A stretch of 64,000 nucleotides of DNA from Polynucleobacter asymbioticus (GTDB taxonomy: Bacteria > Pseudomonadota > Gammaproteobacteria > Burkholderiales > Burkholderiaceae), in NCBI RefSeq assembly GCF_018687575.1, contig NZ_CP061297.1, positions 626,821-690,820 of the forward strand, read 5' to 3'. Under the pieces are notes generated by a model. That model searched no databases. It worked only from the letters and a program-made list of their open reading frames with translations, and was not told the origin of the DNA. Shown here piece after piece: positions 25,883 through 34,172 of the stretch. A program made the translations under genes and the position numbers. Within the stretch, counting starts at the first letter, position 1. Each line of letters starts with the position of its first letter.

Positions 25883-26464
25883 TTACTTCTTCGCAGCTGG
25901 TGCGCTAACTACTGCAGCAATCGCTTCTGTGTAAACCACTTTAACTTGGTCATTTACAGCGATATCTTTCATCAAGTCAGGATTCTGAACTTTAACTTTG
26001 AAGACATTACCTTGAGGACCTTTTAAAGAAACAACGTTCTTTGCTGTATCAATTGCTTCAACATTCGCAGTTGCAGTAACAGTATTGGTAGTGATCATGC
26101 CTGGCTTGTCGCCTTGTGGGGCAGTCGTAGTGCTAGTCGTAACTTGCTCACTCGTAGTGCCTGGGTTTTTTACCTTAACCAATTCAATCGCAACAGCGAG
26201 TTCGTAAACAACGTCAAAACGATCGCCAACTTTGATTTCAGCAAAGTTCTTTACTTCTGGGCCAGCAACGATAGTAGATTCACCATCTTGATTTTTGAGG
26301 GTAACTGTACGAGTTGCAGCATCAATCTTGATCACTTCACCGTCATAAATGAGGGCGGCTTCTTGAGCGGCTACGCCAGCGATAGGAGCTTTTGGCTTGT
26401 TGAGCATGAAGTAAGCGCCTGCAGCAATAGCAGCAAGAATGACAATAATGACTAGTTTTTTCAT
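25883..26464 (-). CDS. Membrane-anchored protein with duplicated beta-rich domain, unknown function
   Basis: 193 residues from the ATG at 26464, which has AAGGA 11 bases upstream; a longer in-frame start at 26497 is less likely. The N-terminus MKKLVIIVILAAIAAGAYFML is a membrane anchor or uncleaved signal, so the rest is probably periplasmic. Two related segments follow, residues 42-96 (GEVIKIDAATRTVTLK ... VGDRFDVVYELAVAI) and 132-187 (ANVEAIDTAKNVVSLK ... VNDQVKVVYTEAIAA). They are joined by a Thr-rich linker (TTSTTTAPQ). The pattern suggests two small OB- or SH3-like beta domains from an internal duplication. I do not recognise the family. It is a single gene ended by the shared terminator at 25821. 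Confidence 0.8.
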   Translation of the reverse strand: MKKLVIIVILAAIAAGAYFMLNKPKAPIAGVAAQEAALIYDGEVIKIDAATRTVTLKNQDGESTIVAGPEVKNFAEIKVGDRFDVVYELAVAIELVKVKNPGTTSEQVTTSTTTAPQGDKPGMITTNTVTATANVEAIDTAKNVVSLKGPQGNVFKVKVQNPDLMKDIAVNDQVKVVYTEAIAAVVSAPAAKK

Positions 26465-26495
26465 AACGGTATTAATCCTTAATAAATTGAATCTC

Positions 26496-26522
26496 ATTAC
26501 CCGATAGGGGCAATGGGGTAAT
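26496..26522. promoter_or_regulatory. Inverted repeat upstream of the anchored protein gene
   Basis: Perfect 7-base arms ATTACCC (26496-26502) and GGGTAAT (26516-26522) are separated by 13 bases in the divergent gap between the minus-strand gene and the cytochrome operon. This may be an operator; the protein that would bind it is unknown. Confidence 0.35.
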
Positions 26523-26674
26523 TGATAAATGCAGTTGTTTTAACAATTATGGAGATTGTATTACTCATGTTATTAACCAGAATGAATTTCTGGGCCTAAT
26601 TTGGCTAAAAAGGGGTTAATTCCAGGCTATTTGTTGATCTATCGCAATACTCCGTCTTTTAAGGGGCTCATACT

Positions 26675-26691
26675 TTGATCCTAAGGATCAA
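26675..26691. promoter_or_regulatory. 17-base perfect palindrome before the cytochrome operon
   Basis: TTGATCCT-A-AGGATCAA has perfect 8-base arms and ends 11 bases before the ATG at 26703. It overlaps the purine-rich stretch that would serve as ribosome-binding region (AGGATCAATAGGGG). It could be an operator or an RNA stem that hides part of the translation start. Confidence 0.5.
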
Positions 26692-26702
26692 TAGGGGTGC
26701 AT

Positions 26703-27086
26703 ATGCTTTGGAAGTTATTTTCGGGATTTATCCTCATGGGGCTGGCTCTTGTAGTCAGCGCAGCAACGCCGCAAGACTTGCTGAAGTCTTATGAGGCTCA
26801 ATCGGGTAAGGCGTCACCAGCTCGTGGAGAGCAGTTCTTCAATGCCAAGCATGGCAAGGAATGGAGCTGCGCATCCTGCCATGAAAATCCCCCCAATCAC
26901 GACACTAAACATATCGTTACTGGAAAGGTGATTAAACCGTTGGCACCAAGCGCTAACTCTGCACGCTTTACTGATGAAGCCAAGGCTGAGAAATGGTTTA
27001 AGCGCAATTGCAATGATGTACTTGCTAGAGACTGCTCCTCACAAGAAAAAGCGGATGTCCTGTCTTGGCTCATCACGGTTAAATGA
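26703..27086 (+). CDS. SHP-like monohaem cytochrome c (DUF1924)
   Basis: 127 residues from the ATG at 26703, preceded by AGGGG; an in-frame GTG at 26697 is less likely. A signal peptide (LFSGFILMGLALVVSAA) directs it to the periplasm. One haem motif CASCH lies at 56-60. The C-terminal FKRNCNDVLARDCSS has two cysteines (103, 111) and Asn residues beside them. In the SHP (sphaeroides haem protein) family an Asn is the labile sixth haem ligand that leaves when oxygen or NO binds, so Asn102 or Asn104 is a candidate here (inference). It overlaps the next cytochrome gene by the ATGA arrangement and forms the SHP-DHC-cytochrome b set known from Rhodobacter and Shewanella. Confidence 0.85.
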   Translation: MLWKLFSGFILMGLALVVSAATPQDLLKSYEAQSGKASPARGEQFFNAKHGKEWSCASCHENPPNHDTKHIVTGKVIKPLAPSANSARFTDEAKAEKWFKRNCNDVLARDCSSQEKADVLSWLITVK

Positions 27087-27559
27087 ATCTCATCAATATG
27101 AAAAAAATTATAAAGATTGCGACTGTATTGCTCCTGCTATCTTCGCCTACATTTGCTGCAAAAATGGCGATGCCTAGCGATGCGCCTGCTTCTTATGAAG
27201 CTGAGTGTGCAAGTTGTCATATGGCCTATCCGCCAGCACTCTTAAGTCAGCAGAGCTGGAAAAATGTCATGGCTGGACTATCAAAGCACTTCGGTACTGA
27301 TGCTAGCTTGGATCCTAAGACTCAGGCTGAGCTAACAAATTGGCTAGTAAAGAATGCAGCCACTCGGCAAAAGTACAGCGAGACTCCCCCTGAAAACCGC
27401 ATCACAAAAACATCTTGGTTTATTCGTAAGCATGATGAGGTGAGGGCAGACGTATGGAAGCGAGCGAGCATTAAGAGTCCTGCCAACTGTGGCGCCTGTC
27501 ATATTGATGCTGCTAAAGGCATTTTTAGTGAGAACAATATCAAGATCCCACCACAATGA
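27083..27559 (+). CDS. Dihaem cytochrome c (DHC type)
   Basis: 158 residues with ATG overlapping the previous stop (ATGA); a second in-frame ATG at 27098 would give the tidier signal peptide MKKIIKIATVLLLLSSPTFA. It has two c-type haem motifs: CASCH at 42-46 next to the mature N-terminus, and CGACH at 136-140 near the C-terminus. Between them lies a helical segment with NVMAGLSKHFGTDASL, the usual first-haem domain. In the SHP/DHC system DHC is the periplasmic electron donor to SHP and takes electrons from the membrane cytochrome b encoded next. It overlaps that gene by ATGA, so the three proteins are probably translated together. Confidence 0.9.
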   Translation: MNLINMKKIIKIATVLLLLSSPTFAAKMAMPSDAPASYEAECASCHMAYPPALLSQQSWKNVMAGLSKHFGTDASLDPKTQAELTNWLVKNAATRQKYSETPPENRITKTSWFIRKHDEVRADVWKRASIKSPANCGACHIDAAKGIFSENNIKIPPQ

Positions 27560-28230
27560 ATCACCTCCAGAATGACACCATTGACGCTACTGGCAAAGTG
27601 AAGCAAGCAATTATGGTTTGGGATATGCCGGTGAGGGTGTTTCATTGGCTATTGGTAATTTGTTTTGCGGGAGCTTGGCTCAGTTCGGAGAGTGAGCGCT
27701 GGGCCATGATCCACTATGCGTTCGGATATACCGCATGTTTGCTTGTTCTCATTCGCTTGATCTGGGGTCTGATTGGCACCCGCTATGCCAGATTTAGTCA
27801 ATTTCTGAAAAGTCCCAAGGCGGTGCTGGAGCACTTTATGGCCATGCTGCGTGGCCACCCCCATCACGATGTTGGTCACAATCCGGCGGGTGGTCTAGTG
27901 ATGTTTGCGCTGATGTTACTCATTCTATTGATAGGCTTAACTGGCTATCTATCAGTAAAAGAGTTTTTAGGTAACTTTGCATCTGAGGCTCATGAGGTAG
28001 TTGCCAACTTAGTTCTTGGCTTAGTGATTGTTCATATCATTGCCGCAATTGGGATGAGTCTGATTGAAAGACAAAACCTAGTCAGATCCATGGTGACTGG
28101 CAAAAAAAAGGGTTTTCCGGAGCAGGGAATTCCTTATCCGCAATATCTGATTGGCTCCCTGATTTTTCTCAGCATGCTTTACTTCTTCTACCTCACTTTA
28201 ACTGGCGCTATACCGAGTCTGACCCAGTAA
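27556..28230 (+). CDS. Cytochrome b561-type membrane protein
   Basis: A 224-residue inner-membrane dihaem cytochrome b with about five hydrophobic segments. It opens with VWDMPVRVFHWLLVICFAGAW, the typical first helix of Ni/Fe-hydrogenase-type cytochrome b, whose His ligates haem. Further histidines lie in MIHYAFGY and in SEAHEVVANLVLGLVIVH of the fourth segment. It probably oxidises quinol and delivers electrons to the dihaem cytochrome c encoded upstream, which then reduces the SHP-like protein. It is the last gene of the three-gene ATGA-coupled operon. The sensor kinase gene follows after 59 bases and may belong to the same transcript. Confidence 0.9.
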   Translation: MNHLQNDTIDATGKVKQAIMVWDMPVRVFHWLLVICFAGAWLSSESERWAMIHYAFGYTACLLVLIRLIWGLIGTRYARFSQFLKSPKAVLEHFMAMLRGHPHHDVGHNPAGGLVMFALMLLILLIGLTGYLSVKEFLGNFASEAHEVVANLVLGLVIVHIIAAIGMSLIERQNLVRSMVTGKKKGFPEQGIPYPQYLIGSLIFLSMLYFFYLTLTGAIPSLTQ

Positions 28231-28289
28231 AAGTCTATCTGGTTAAAGATTGAGAACGGGGCCGTCTGCCTCGTTGTACGATAGACAGT

Positions 28290-29732
28290 ATGAAGCTCCT
28301 GATTGCCCTGTATTTCTACATTCTTGCCACTATTCAGTTGGGCTTGTTATTGGGCGTCTACCACTACTATCGCTCTCAAAGTGCGGTAAGACCAAGTCAA
28401 TACTGGATGGGGTCCTTGGTGGTGAGTATTTTGGCCTTAGCTACCTTTGGCACCGGAATTTTGACTATTGAGGATGTCTCAAAGCCGGAATTTAATTTCA
28501 CCATAGCTAATTCTTTTTTCTATATTGCGGCTATTTTGCAATTATTGTTTTGTCAGTCTCTGAATAAACCAATCAGCAAGCGTCTTGAATACGCATTCAT
28601 GATTTCCGTCTTAATTTTCATTCCATTCTTTGAATGGATGCGGGTTCACGGCACATTCGAAAGTCGAACCACAGTCATTTGCGTCATTACAGGTTCTTTC
28701 TTTATCTGGCAAATTTTTCAATTGCGTGAAAAGAGAAAGGCGGCTCCTTCGCAGCAATTAATGTATTTGCAATATGCCACTACCGCAGAATTGTTTTTTG
28801 CAATCGGTCGACTTTCTGTGGTGATTGCATCAGGATTTACTATCCGACAAGTTGAGCAAATCCCTCAATTTTTGATTCTTCTGACAATCATGCAAATCGT
28901 GATGAACACGCTCGCTTATATTGCGATTGGCGGCTACTGGTCTGAGCGGATTGCACTGGCAAGCGCTCAATCACAAATTGAGAATAGAGAAATTAAAGCC
29001 TTGCTAATTGAACGTGAGAATTTAATCTCCAGCTTACTCAGGGCAAATAAAACGGCAGCAACTGGTGCTCTGTCAGCCTCTATTGCTCATGAGCTGAATC
29101 AGCCCCTAGGAGCGTCGCAGCTCAATATTCAGTTTCTACAGAAGAAGTTATCTGAGGGGCATTTAACTGCTGAACAAAACCAAGAGATACTGACTGCCTT
29201 GCTAGCTGATAACCAGCGAGCCAGCAATATCATCCAATCCTTGCGCTCCATATTTTCAGATGGAAAGATTGGGGTAGAACGTATTGATATTGTGGAGTTG
29301 ATTGAGTCCGTTCTTAAAATTACTAAGCCAGAAATCCAGGCGAAGAATATTCAAGTAGTTCTAGATCTTGCCTCACATTCTTCAATTAACGTAAATCGTG
29401 GTGAGATTCAGCAGGTGCTGCTCAATCTGATTAATAACGCTATCCAAGCCCTAAGCGAATCCACTCGATCTCCTCGAACCCTGCGTATTGAAAGTCGCGA
29501 TGTCCCTGGTGGAATAAATCTGTTGGTTGCGGATAGTGGTGGTGGTATCCCTGCTGCTGTGCAGGATCACCTATTTGAATTACTTTCGAGCAGTAATAAG
29601 CGATCCGGTATGGGTTTGGGTTTGTGGCTTTGCCAGCATATTGTCACTCGTCATGGTGGCTACATTCGTTATGAAGACGCAGCTAGCGGGGGTGCTCAAT
29701 TTACCGTATTCCTACCCTCCATTCAGGGCTAG
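28290..29732 (+). CDS. Membrane sensor histidine kinase
   Basis: 480 residues. The first ~215 residues hold about seven membrane helices and form an integral-membrane sensor with little exposed loop. A short coiled linker (about 220-250) leads to the kinase core: H box SASIAHELNQPLG with His267, N box LLNLINNAIQAL, G1 ADSGGGIP and G2 GMGLGLWLC. AHELNQPL is typical of the HPK4-like kinases related to FixL and DctB. No response regulator gene is adjacent, on either side, so its partner must be elsewhere. Because it directly follows the haem/quinol operon, it may sense redox state, quinones or membrane conditions (inference only). Confidence 0.9.
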   Translation: MKLLIALYFYILATIQLGLLLGVYHYYRSQSAVRPSQYWMGSLVVSILALATFGTGILTIEDVSKPEFNFTIANSFFYIAAILQLLFCQSLNKPISKRLEYAFMISVLIFIPFFEWMRVHGTFESRTTVICVITGSFFIWQIFQLREKRKAAPSQQLMYLQYATTAELFFAIGRLSVVIASGFTIRQVEQIPQFLILLTIMQIVMNTLAYIAIGGYWSERIALASAQSQIENREIKALLIERENLISSLLRANKTAATGALSASIAHELNQPLGASQLNIQFLQKKLSEGHLTAEQNQEILTALLADNQRASNIIQSLRSIFSDGKIGVERIDIVELIESVLKITKPEIQAKNIQVVLDLASHSSINVNRGEIQQVLLNLINNAIQALSESTRSPRTLRIESRDVPGGINLLVADSGGGIPAAVQDHLFELLSSSNKRSGMGLGLWLCQHIVTRHGGYIRYEDAASGGAQFTVFLPSIQG

Positions 29733-29827
29733 GATACTAGCTCTATAGCTAATTGCCCAAAGGCAGACCTATCTTTACATTCGAAGAATAGCTTTTCTAC
29801 CTATTTCCGCTTTAATTCAAGGCTTCT

Positions 29828-31930
29828 ATGAATACAAAACTATCGCTTCTTGCCCTATCTATTGCCCTAATTGCTGGGAATTCCGCCATTGCTGCGGGCG
29901 GGGGTGGAGTCGTTGCTGATCCAGGCGCAATGCAAGGAAAGCATTTTGATCCTAAGGGCAAAGCACCCTCCACATTTACCGTTGAATTGCAAAACGGTTT
30001 ACGCAAATCACTGCCTTTCGAAGATAAGCGTGACTTTGAAGAGTCCAAGAGGGGATTTATTGCAGCTCCAGCTTATAAAACCATCATGGCAGATGCTGGC
30101 AACGTGGCCTGGGATATGGGTAGCTATGAGTTCTTATTGCAAGGCAAGGATTTCGATAGCGTACATCCATCATTGCAACGTCAAGCAATTCTGAACATGG
30201 GTTACGGTCTGTATGAAGTCGTGCCGGGCAAGATCTATCAAGTTCGTGGCTTTGACTTATCGAACATCAGCTTTGTTAAAACCAATACCGGTTGGATTGT
30301 CTTTGACCCATTAACTTCAAAAGAGACTGCAAGAGCAGCATTAGAGTTGGTCAATGAGAAGTTAAGTAAACGCCCAGTAGTAGCAGTGGTGTACTCCCAT
30401 TCGCATGCTGACCACTTTGGTGGTGTGCGTGGTGTAGTGGAAGAAGCAGATGTGAAGAGCGGTAAGGTCAAAATTATTGCGCCAGCTGGCTTCATGGATC
30501 ATGCTGTTGCAGAGAACGTCTACGCTGGCAATGCAATGACACGCCGCTTGTATTTTCAGTATGGCGTTTTATTGCCACGTAGCCCATTTGGCCACGTTGA
30601 CCAATCTATTGGTAAAAATACTGCAGCAGGAAACCTCGGTTTGATTGAGCCTACTATTCTGATTAATGAGCCATTTGAAAAAATGACGGTAGATGGTGTG
30701 GAGATGGAGTTCCAAAATACGCCGGGTACAGAGGCGCCTGCTGAGATGAATACTTATTTCCCGCAGATGAAAGCATTCTGGGCTGCTGAAAATATCACCG
30801 GCACCATCCATAATATTTATACCTTGCGCGGTGCTCTAGTACGTGATGCCTTGGCATGGTCTAAGAATATTAATAATGCTTTGTATCGTTATGGCACTGA
30901 GGCGCAAGTCATGTTTGCCTCCCATTCATGGCCACGGTGGGGTAATGATCGCGTGCAAGAAGTCATGCGCACGCAGCGTGATAGCTACGCCCACTTGAAT
31001 AACGAAGTACTCCATTTGGCAAATAATGGCGTGACCATTAATGAAGTGCATAACGTTTACAAGCAACCCGAGAGCTTAAAGTCTCAATGGGCGGCGCATA
31101 GCTACCACGGCTCTGAAGAGCACAATAGTCGCGCCGTGATCAATCGTTACTTAGGTTACTGGGATGCTAATCCTGCAACCCTGATCCCATTGTCACCAAA
31201 AGATTCTGCACCGCTATATGTGGAAATGATGGGTGGCGCAGGCAAGATCATGGCGAAGGGTAAGCAGCTCTATAAGCAGGGCAAATACCGTGAAGCAATG
31301 GAGATCGTGAATAAGTTGGTGTATGCAGAGCCAAACAACACGGCAGCTAAAGATTTGCTAGCGGATATTTTTGAACAGATTGGCTATCAAAAAGAAAGTC
31401 CAAGTGTGCGCAATAGTTTCTTGGGCGCTGCTTATGAGTTGCGTCATGGCATGCCTTCTGGCGCCTCACCCAAGACCAATGGCCCAGACATGATCAAGGC
31501 TATGACAACCGAGTTATGGCTCAATGCCCTAGCAATTAGCATGGACAGCAAAAAAGCTGCCGGTATGAAGTTCACCATCAATCTCAGTACTCCAGATAAT
31601 GGTGAAAAGTTTGTGGTGGAGATGAGTAATTCCGCGCTGAGTAATATCAAGGGTTACCAGGATAAAAATCCAAGCCTGACGATCACCGTGAATCGCAGTG
31701 ACTTAGAAAAAGTCATGGGCGGTCAAACCACCTTTGAAAAACTCCAAGCCGAAGGAAAAGCGAAGTTTCAGGGTGATCGTAAAGCGTTCGAACAGTTGCG
31801 AAGCACCTTGACTACCTTTACTCCAGACTTCGAGTTGATGCCAGGCACTAAAGCTAAAAAAGCCCCACCTGCTAAACCAAATAAAGACCCATTTGAGGCT
31901 CCTCCAATTGCCAATTCTGATGGGGCTTAA
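29828..31930 (+). CDS. Secreted alkyl sulfatase (SdsA1-like, metallo-beta-lactamase fold)
   Basis: 700 residues with signal peptide MNTKLSLLALSIALIAGNSAIAA, so the enzyme is periplasmic or secreted. The metallo-beta-lactamase zinc motif is H191-S-H-A-D-H196 in VVYSHSHADHFGG. Further metal and substrate residues lie in the EAPAEMNTYFP and FASHSWPRWGN segments. The middle (about 470-530) has the dimerisation domain with GKIMAKGKQLYKQGKYREAMEIV, and the C-terminus has an SCP2-like domain (about 560-670). By family it hydrolyses primary alkyl sulfates such as dodecyl sulfate to alcohol and sulfate. The tail is Pro/Lys/Ala-rich. It is a single gene with its own terminator, preceded by the sensor kinase, which might or might not regulate it. 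Confidence 0.9.
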   Translation: MNTKLSLLALSIALIAGNSAIAAGGGGVVADPGAMQGKHFDPKGKAPSTFTVELQNGLRKSLPFEDKRDFEESKRGFIAAPAYKTIMADAGNVAWDMGSYEFLLQGKDFDSVHPSLQRQAILNMGYGLYEVVPGKIYQVRGFDLSNISFVKTNTGWIVFDPLTSKETARAALELVNEKLSKRPVVAVVYSHSHADHFGGVRGVVEEADVKSGKVKIIAPAGFMDHAVAENVYAGNAMTRRLYFQYGVLLPRSPFGHVDQSIGKNTAAGNLGLIEPTILINEPFEKMTVDGVEMEFQNTPGTEAPAEMNTYFPQMKAFWAAENITGTIHNIYTLRGALVRDALAWSKNINNALYRYGTEAQVMFASHSWPRWGNDRVQEVMRTQRDSYAHLNNEVLHLANNGVTINEVHNVYKQPESLKSQWAAHSYHGSEEHNSRAVINRYLGYWDANPATLIPLSPKDSAPLYVEMMGGAGKIMAKGKQLYKQGKYREAMEIVNKLVYAEPNNTAAKDLLADIFEQIGYQKESPSVRNSFLGAAYELRHGMPSGASPKTNGPDMIKAMTTELWLNALAISMDSKKAAGMKFTINLSTPDNGEKFVVEMSNSALSNIKGYQDKNPSLTITVNRSDLEKVMGGQTTFEKLQAEGKAKFQGDRKAFEQLRSTLTTFTPDFELMPGTKAKKAPPAKPNKDPFEAPPIANSDGA

Positions 31931-31961
31931 TCAAGATTAAGCGGTAGATGGGTATTAGAAA

Positions 31962-31990
31962 AAATGGGCTCCTCGGAGCCCATTTCTTTT
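31962..31990 (+). terminator. Bidirectional terminator after the alkyl sulfatase gene
   Basis: AAATGGGCTCC and GGAGCCCATTT form an 11-bp stem with a 2-base centre, followed by a T-rich run. A-runs on the other side let it serve the convergent CoA-transferase gene as well. Confidence 0.9.
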
Positions 31991-32009
31991 ACCTAGAAAA
32001 ACTAGTGAC

Positions 32010-33224
32010 TCAGGCCGCGAAAGCGCCACCATCCTCTAGTACCTTGAGTGCATCTCCAGCAATACCCAATTCTTCAAGCAATTCATGGGTATGTTCACCG
32101 AGTAAAGGGGGGTGACGAGATACCTGCTGTGGAGTCCCCATCATCTTGACGGCAAAACCAATATTCGGAACCTTACCTTCAATTGGATGATCAATTTCCA
32201 TGCGCATCTTGCGATGCTGTCCATGCTCACTATCAAACGCTTGGGGATAGGTATTAATCGGCCCAGCCGGAATGCCGGCAGCCAAGAGGAGATCCACCCA
32301 TTCTTCACTGGTTTTAGTGGTGAAGGTCTTTTCCAGTTCGGTTGCCAGAATCAAGCGATTGGCTAGGCGTAGAGGATTTGTCCTAAATAATGGATCCTCA
32401 AATAATTCTGGGCGATTAATTTTGTCGCAGAGGAGTTTCCAGAGTTTTTGATTGGTAGCACCCATGACAAAGTAGCCATCAGAGGCTTTCATGGCTTGAT
32501 ACGGCGCGCTCATGTGATTGGCTGTGCCTAGCTTATAGGGCTCAACACCGGTACCCCAGTACTGCGCTGTATCCCAAATCGAGAACGCCAGTGCAGAATC
32601 AAACAGGGATGCGTCAATAAACTGACCTTCACCCGATTTAGTCTTGCCAATATAGGCTGACAAAATTCCATAAACCGCAAAGAGGGCGCAACCAATATCT
32701 GCCACTGGCACACCTGCTTTTACTGGAGGGCCATCTGGATAACCGGTAACACTCATCACTCCAGACATGGCTTGTGCCATTAGATCAAAGCCCGGACGAT
32801 CCGCCCAGGGTCCAGTTTGTCCAAATCCAGAGATGCTGGCATATACCAAACCTGGATTGAGATCTTTTAGGGATGGGTAGTCGATCCCCAGTTTTTTCAT
32901 CACACCAGGTCGGTAGTTTTCTACCAAGATATCCGCAGTCTTTACGAGCTCAAAGAAGACTTTTTTTCCGGCCTCAGTTTTGAGGTTGAGCGTCACACTG
33001 CGCTTGTTGCGATTCATATTCAGAAAGCCCATGCTATCTGAACCCTTCATCTTGAATCCCATGGCCCCACGGGTTTGGTCGCCTGTGCCTGGAGGTTCAA
33101 TTTTGATGACATCCGCGCCTAAGTCAGCTAGCAGCATGCAGCAGTAAGGACCTGCCATCACTTGACTCACGTCAAGAACGCGAACGCCAGCCAAGGGCAG
33201 GGGTTTATTTGAAGCTGAATTCAT
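32010..33224 (-). CDS. CaiB/BaiF-family CoA-transferase
   Basis: A 404-residue class III CoA-transferase that moves CoA between carboxylic acids without a free acid intermediate. Visible family features are LAGVRVLDVSQVMAGPYC at the N-terminus, LADLGADVIKIEPPGTGDQTR, ENYRPGVMKKLGIDY, and the catalytic Asp in RPGFDLMAQAMSG. The C-terminal part has PAGPINTYPQAF and HPPLLGEHTHELLEELG. It is transcribed divergently from an enoyl-CoA-hydratase-like gene, with 117 bases between the two starts. This suggests a shared acyl-CoA catabolic task, but the acids used cannot be read from the sequence. Confidence 0.92.
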   Translation of the reverse strand: MNSASNKPLPLAGVRVLDVSQVMAGPYCCMLLADLGADVIKIEPPGTGDQTRGAMGFKMKGSDSMGFLNMNRNKRSVTLNLKTEAGKKVFFELVKTADILVENYRPGVMKKLGIDYPSLKDLNPGLVYASISGFGQTGPWADRPGFDLMAQAMSGVMSVTGYPDGPPVKAGVPVADIGCALFAVYGILSAYIGKTKSGEGQFIDASLFDSALAFSIWDTAQYWGTGVEPYKLGTANHMSAPYQAMKASDGYFVMGATNQKLWKLLCDKINRPELFEDPLFRTNPLRLANRLILATELEKTFTTKTSEEWVDLLLAAGIPAGPINTYPQAFDSEHGQHRKMRMEIDHPIEGKVPNIGFAVKMMGTPQQVSRHPPLLGEHTHELLEELGIAGDALKVLEDGGAFAA

Positions 33225-33341
33225 TTTGTCTCAATTATTTTTATATGTTTAGAATGAAGTGCTACCAATAGGTATCAATATAAATCAATTACGCAGAGTA
33301 GTTCACGAACCCTTTATTTCAACTTCTTGGCCATACCTTCT

Positions 33342-34145
33342 ATGTCATCAACCGCATCCCAGCCGACGTCTTCAACTGCCAAAGTCGATTTTGAGCTGCG
33401 CAATGGCATTGCGTACATCACCTTTGATCATGTTGCTGCTCGCAATGCATTGACGGTGAGGATGTATCAGAGCTTGAAGTCCATTTGCGAAGATTTGACT
33501 CAAAGCTCGGCAGCGAGAGTGGCTATTTTGCGTGGTGCTGGCGGCAAGTCTTTTGTCTCTGGCAGTGATATTGCCCAATTCTCTAGCTTTACTTCTGGCG
33601 ATGATGGGATTGAGTACGAAGAGGGCATTGATGCCTACTTTGCGCCTTTAGCCATGTTGCCGATTCCGACCATTGCTGTGATTGATGGCATGGCTGTGGG
33701 TGGGGGCCTTGCGATTGCGAGTTGCTGTGATTTCAGAATTGCTACGCCGGATGCTCGCTTTGGCGTTCCCATTGCCAAAACCTTGGGTAATTGCCTATCG
33801 GCCGGTAATATTGCTTGGCTAGTTGCACACCTAGGGGCCAACATCGTCAAGCGTATGTTGTTACTAGCCGAGTTAGTGACTGCGCCCGAGTTGCTTAAAC
33901 AAGGCTATCTCTTAGCTACTTATCCTGCTGAAGTGCTCGAGCATGAAGCCAATCAGCTGGCTGAGCGTTTAATGAAGCTAGCACCCATCACACAGAAATC
34001 TAGCAAGCAGACCCTTGCCAGAATTATCAAGAACAACTTACCAGATTGCAGTGATTTGATTCGGGAATGTTATGGCAGCGAAGACTTTAAAAATGGAGTT
34101 ACTGCATTCTTAGATGGGAAGCCACCCGTCTGGACTGGAAAGTAA
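33342..34145 (+). CDS. Enoyl-CoA hydratase/isomerase-family protein lacking both catalytic Glu
   Basis: 267 residues from the ATG at 33342 (an in-frame TTG lies at 33327). It has the crotonase fold: NALTVRMYQSL, the oxyanion-hole strand ILRGAGGKSFVSGSDIAQF, and MAVGGGLAIASCCDFRIATPDARFGVP. In classical hydratases two Glu residues act in GG-CELA and in FG-PE; here these positions read GGGLAIAS and FGVPIAKT, so neither Glu is present. It may be another crotonase-superfamily activity such as isomerase, hydrolase or lyase. It has no visible targeting signal and is divergent from the CaiB-type gene, so the two probably act on the same acyl-CoA. Confidence 0.85.
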   Translation: MSSTASQPTSSTAKVDFELRNGIAYITFDHVAARNALTVRMYQSLKSICEDLTQSSAARVAILRGAGGKSFVSGSDIAQFSSFTSGDDGIEYEEGIDAYFAPLAMLPIPTIAVIDGMAVGGGLAIASCCDFRIATPDARFGVPIAKTLGNCLSAGNIAWLVAHLGANIVKRMLLLAELVTAPELLKQGYLLATYPAEVLEHEANQLAERLMKLAPITQKSSKQTLARIIKNNLPDCSDLIRECYGSEDFKNGVTAFLDGKPPVWTGK

Positions 34146-34172
34146 TTTAAACCACCGAGCAAATTTTTCGGC

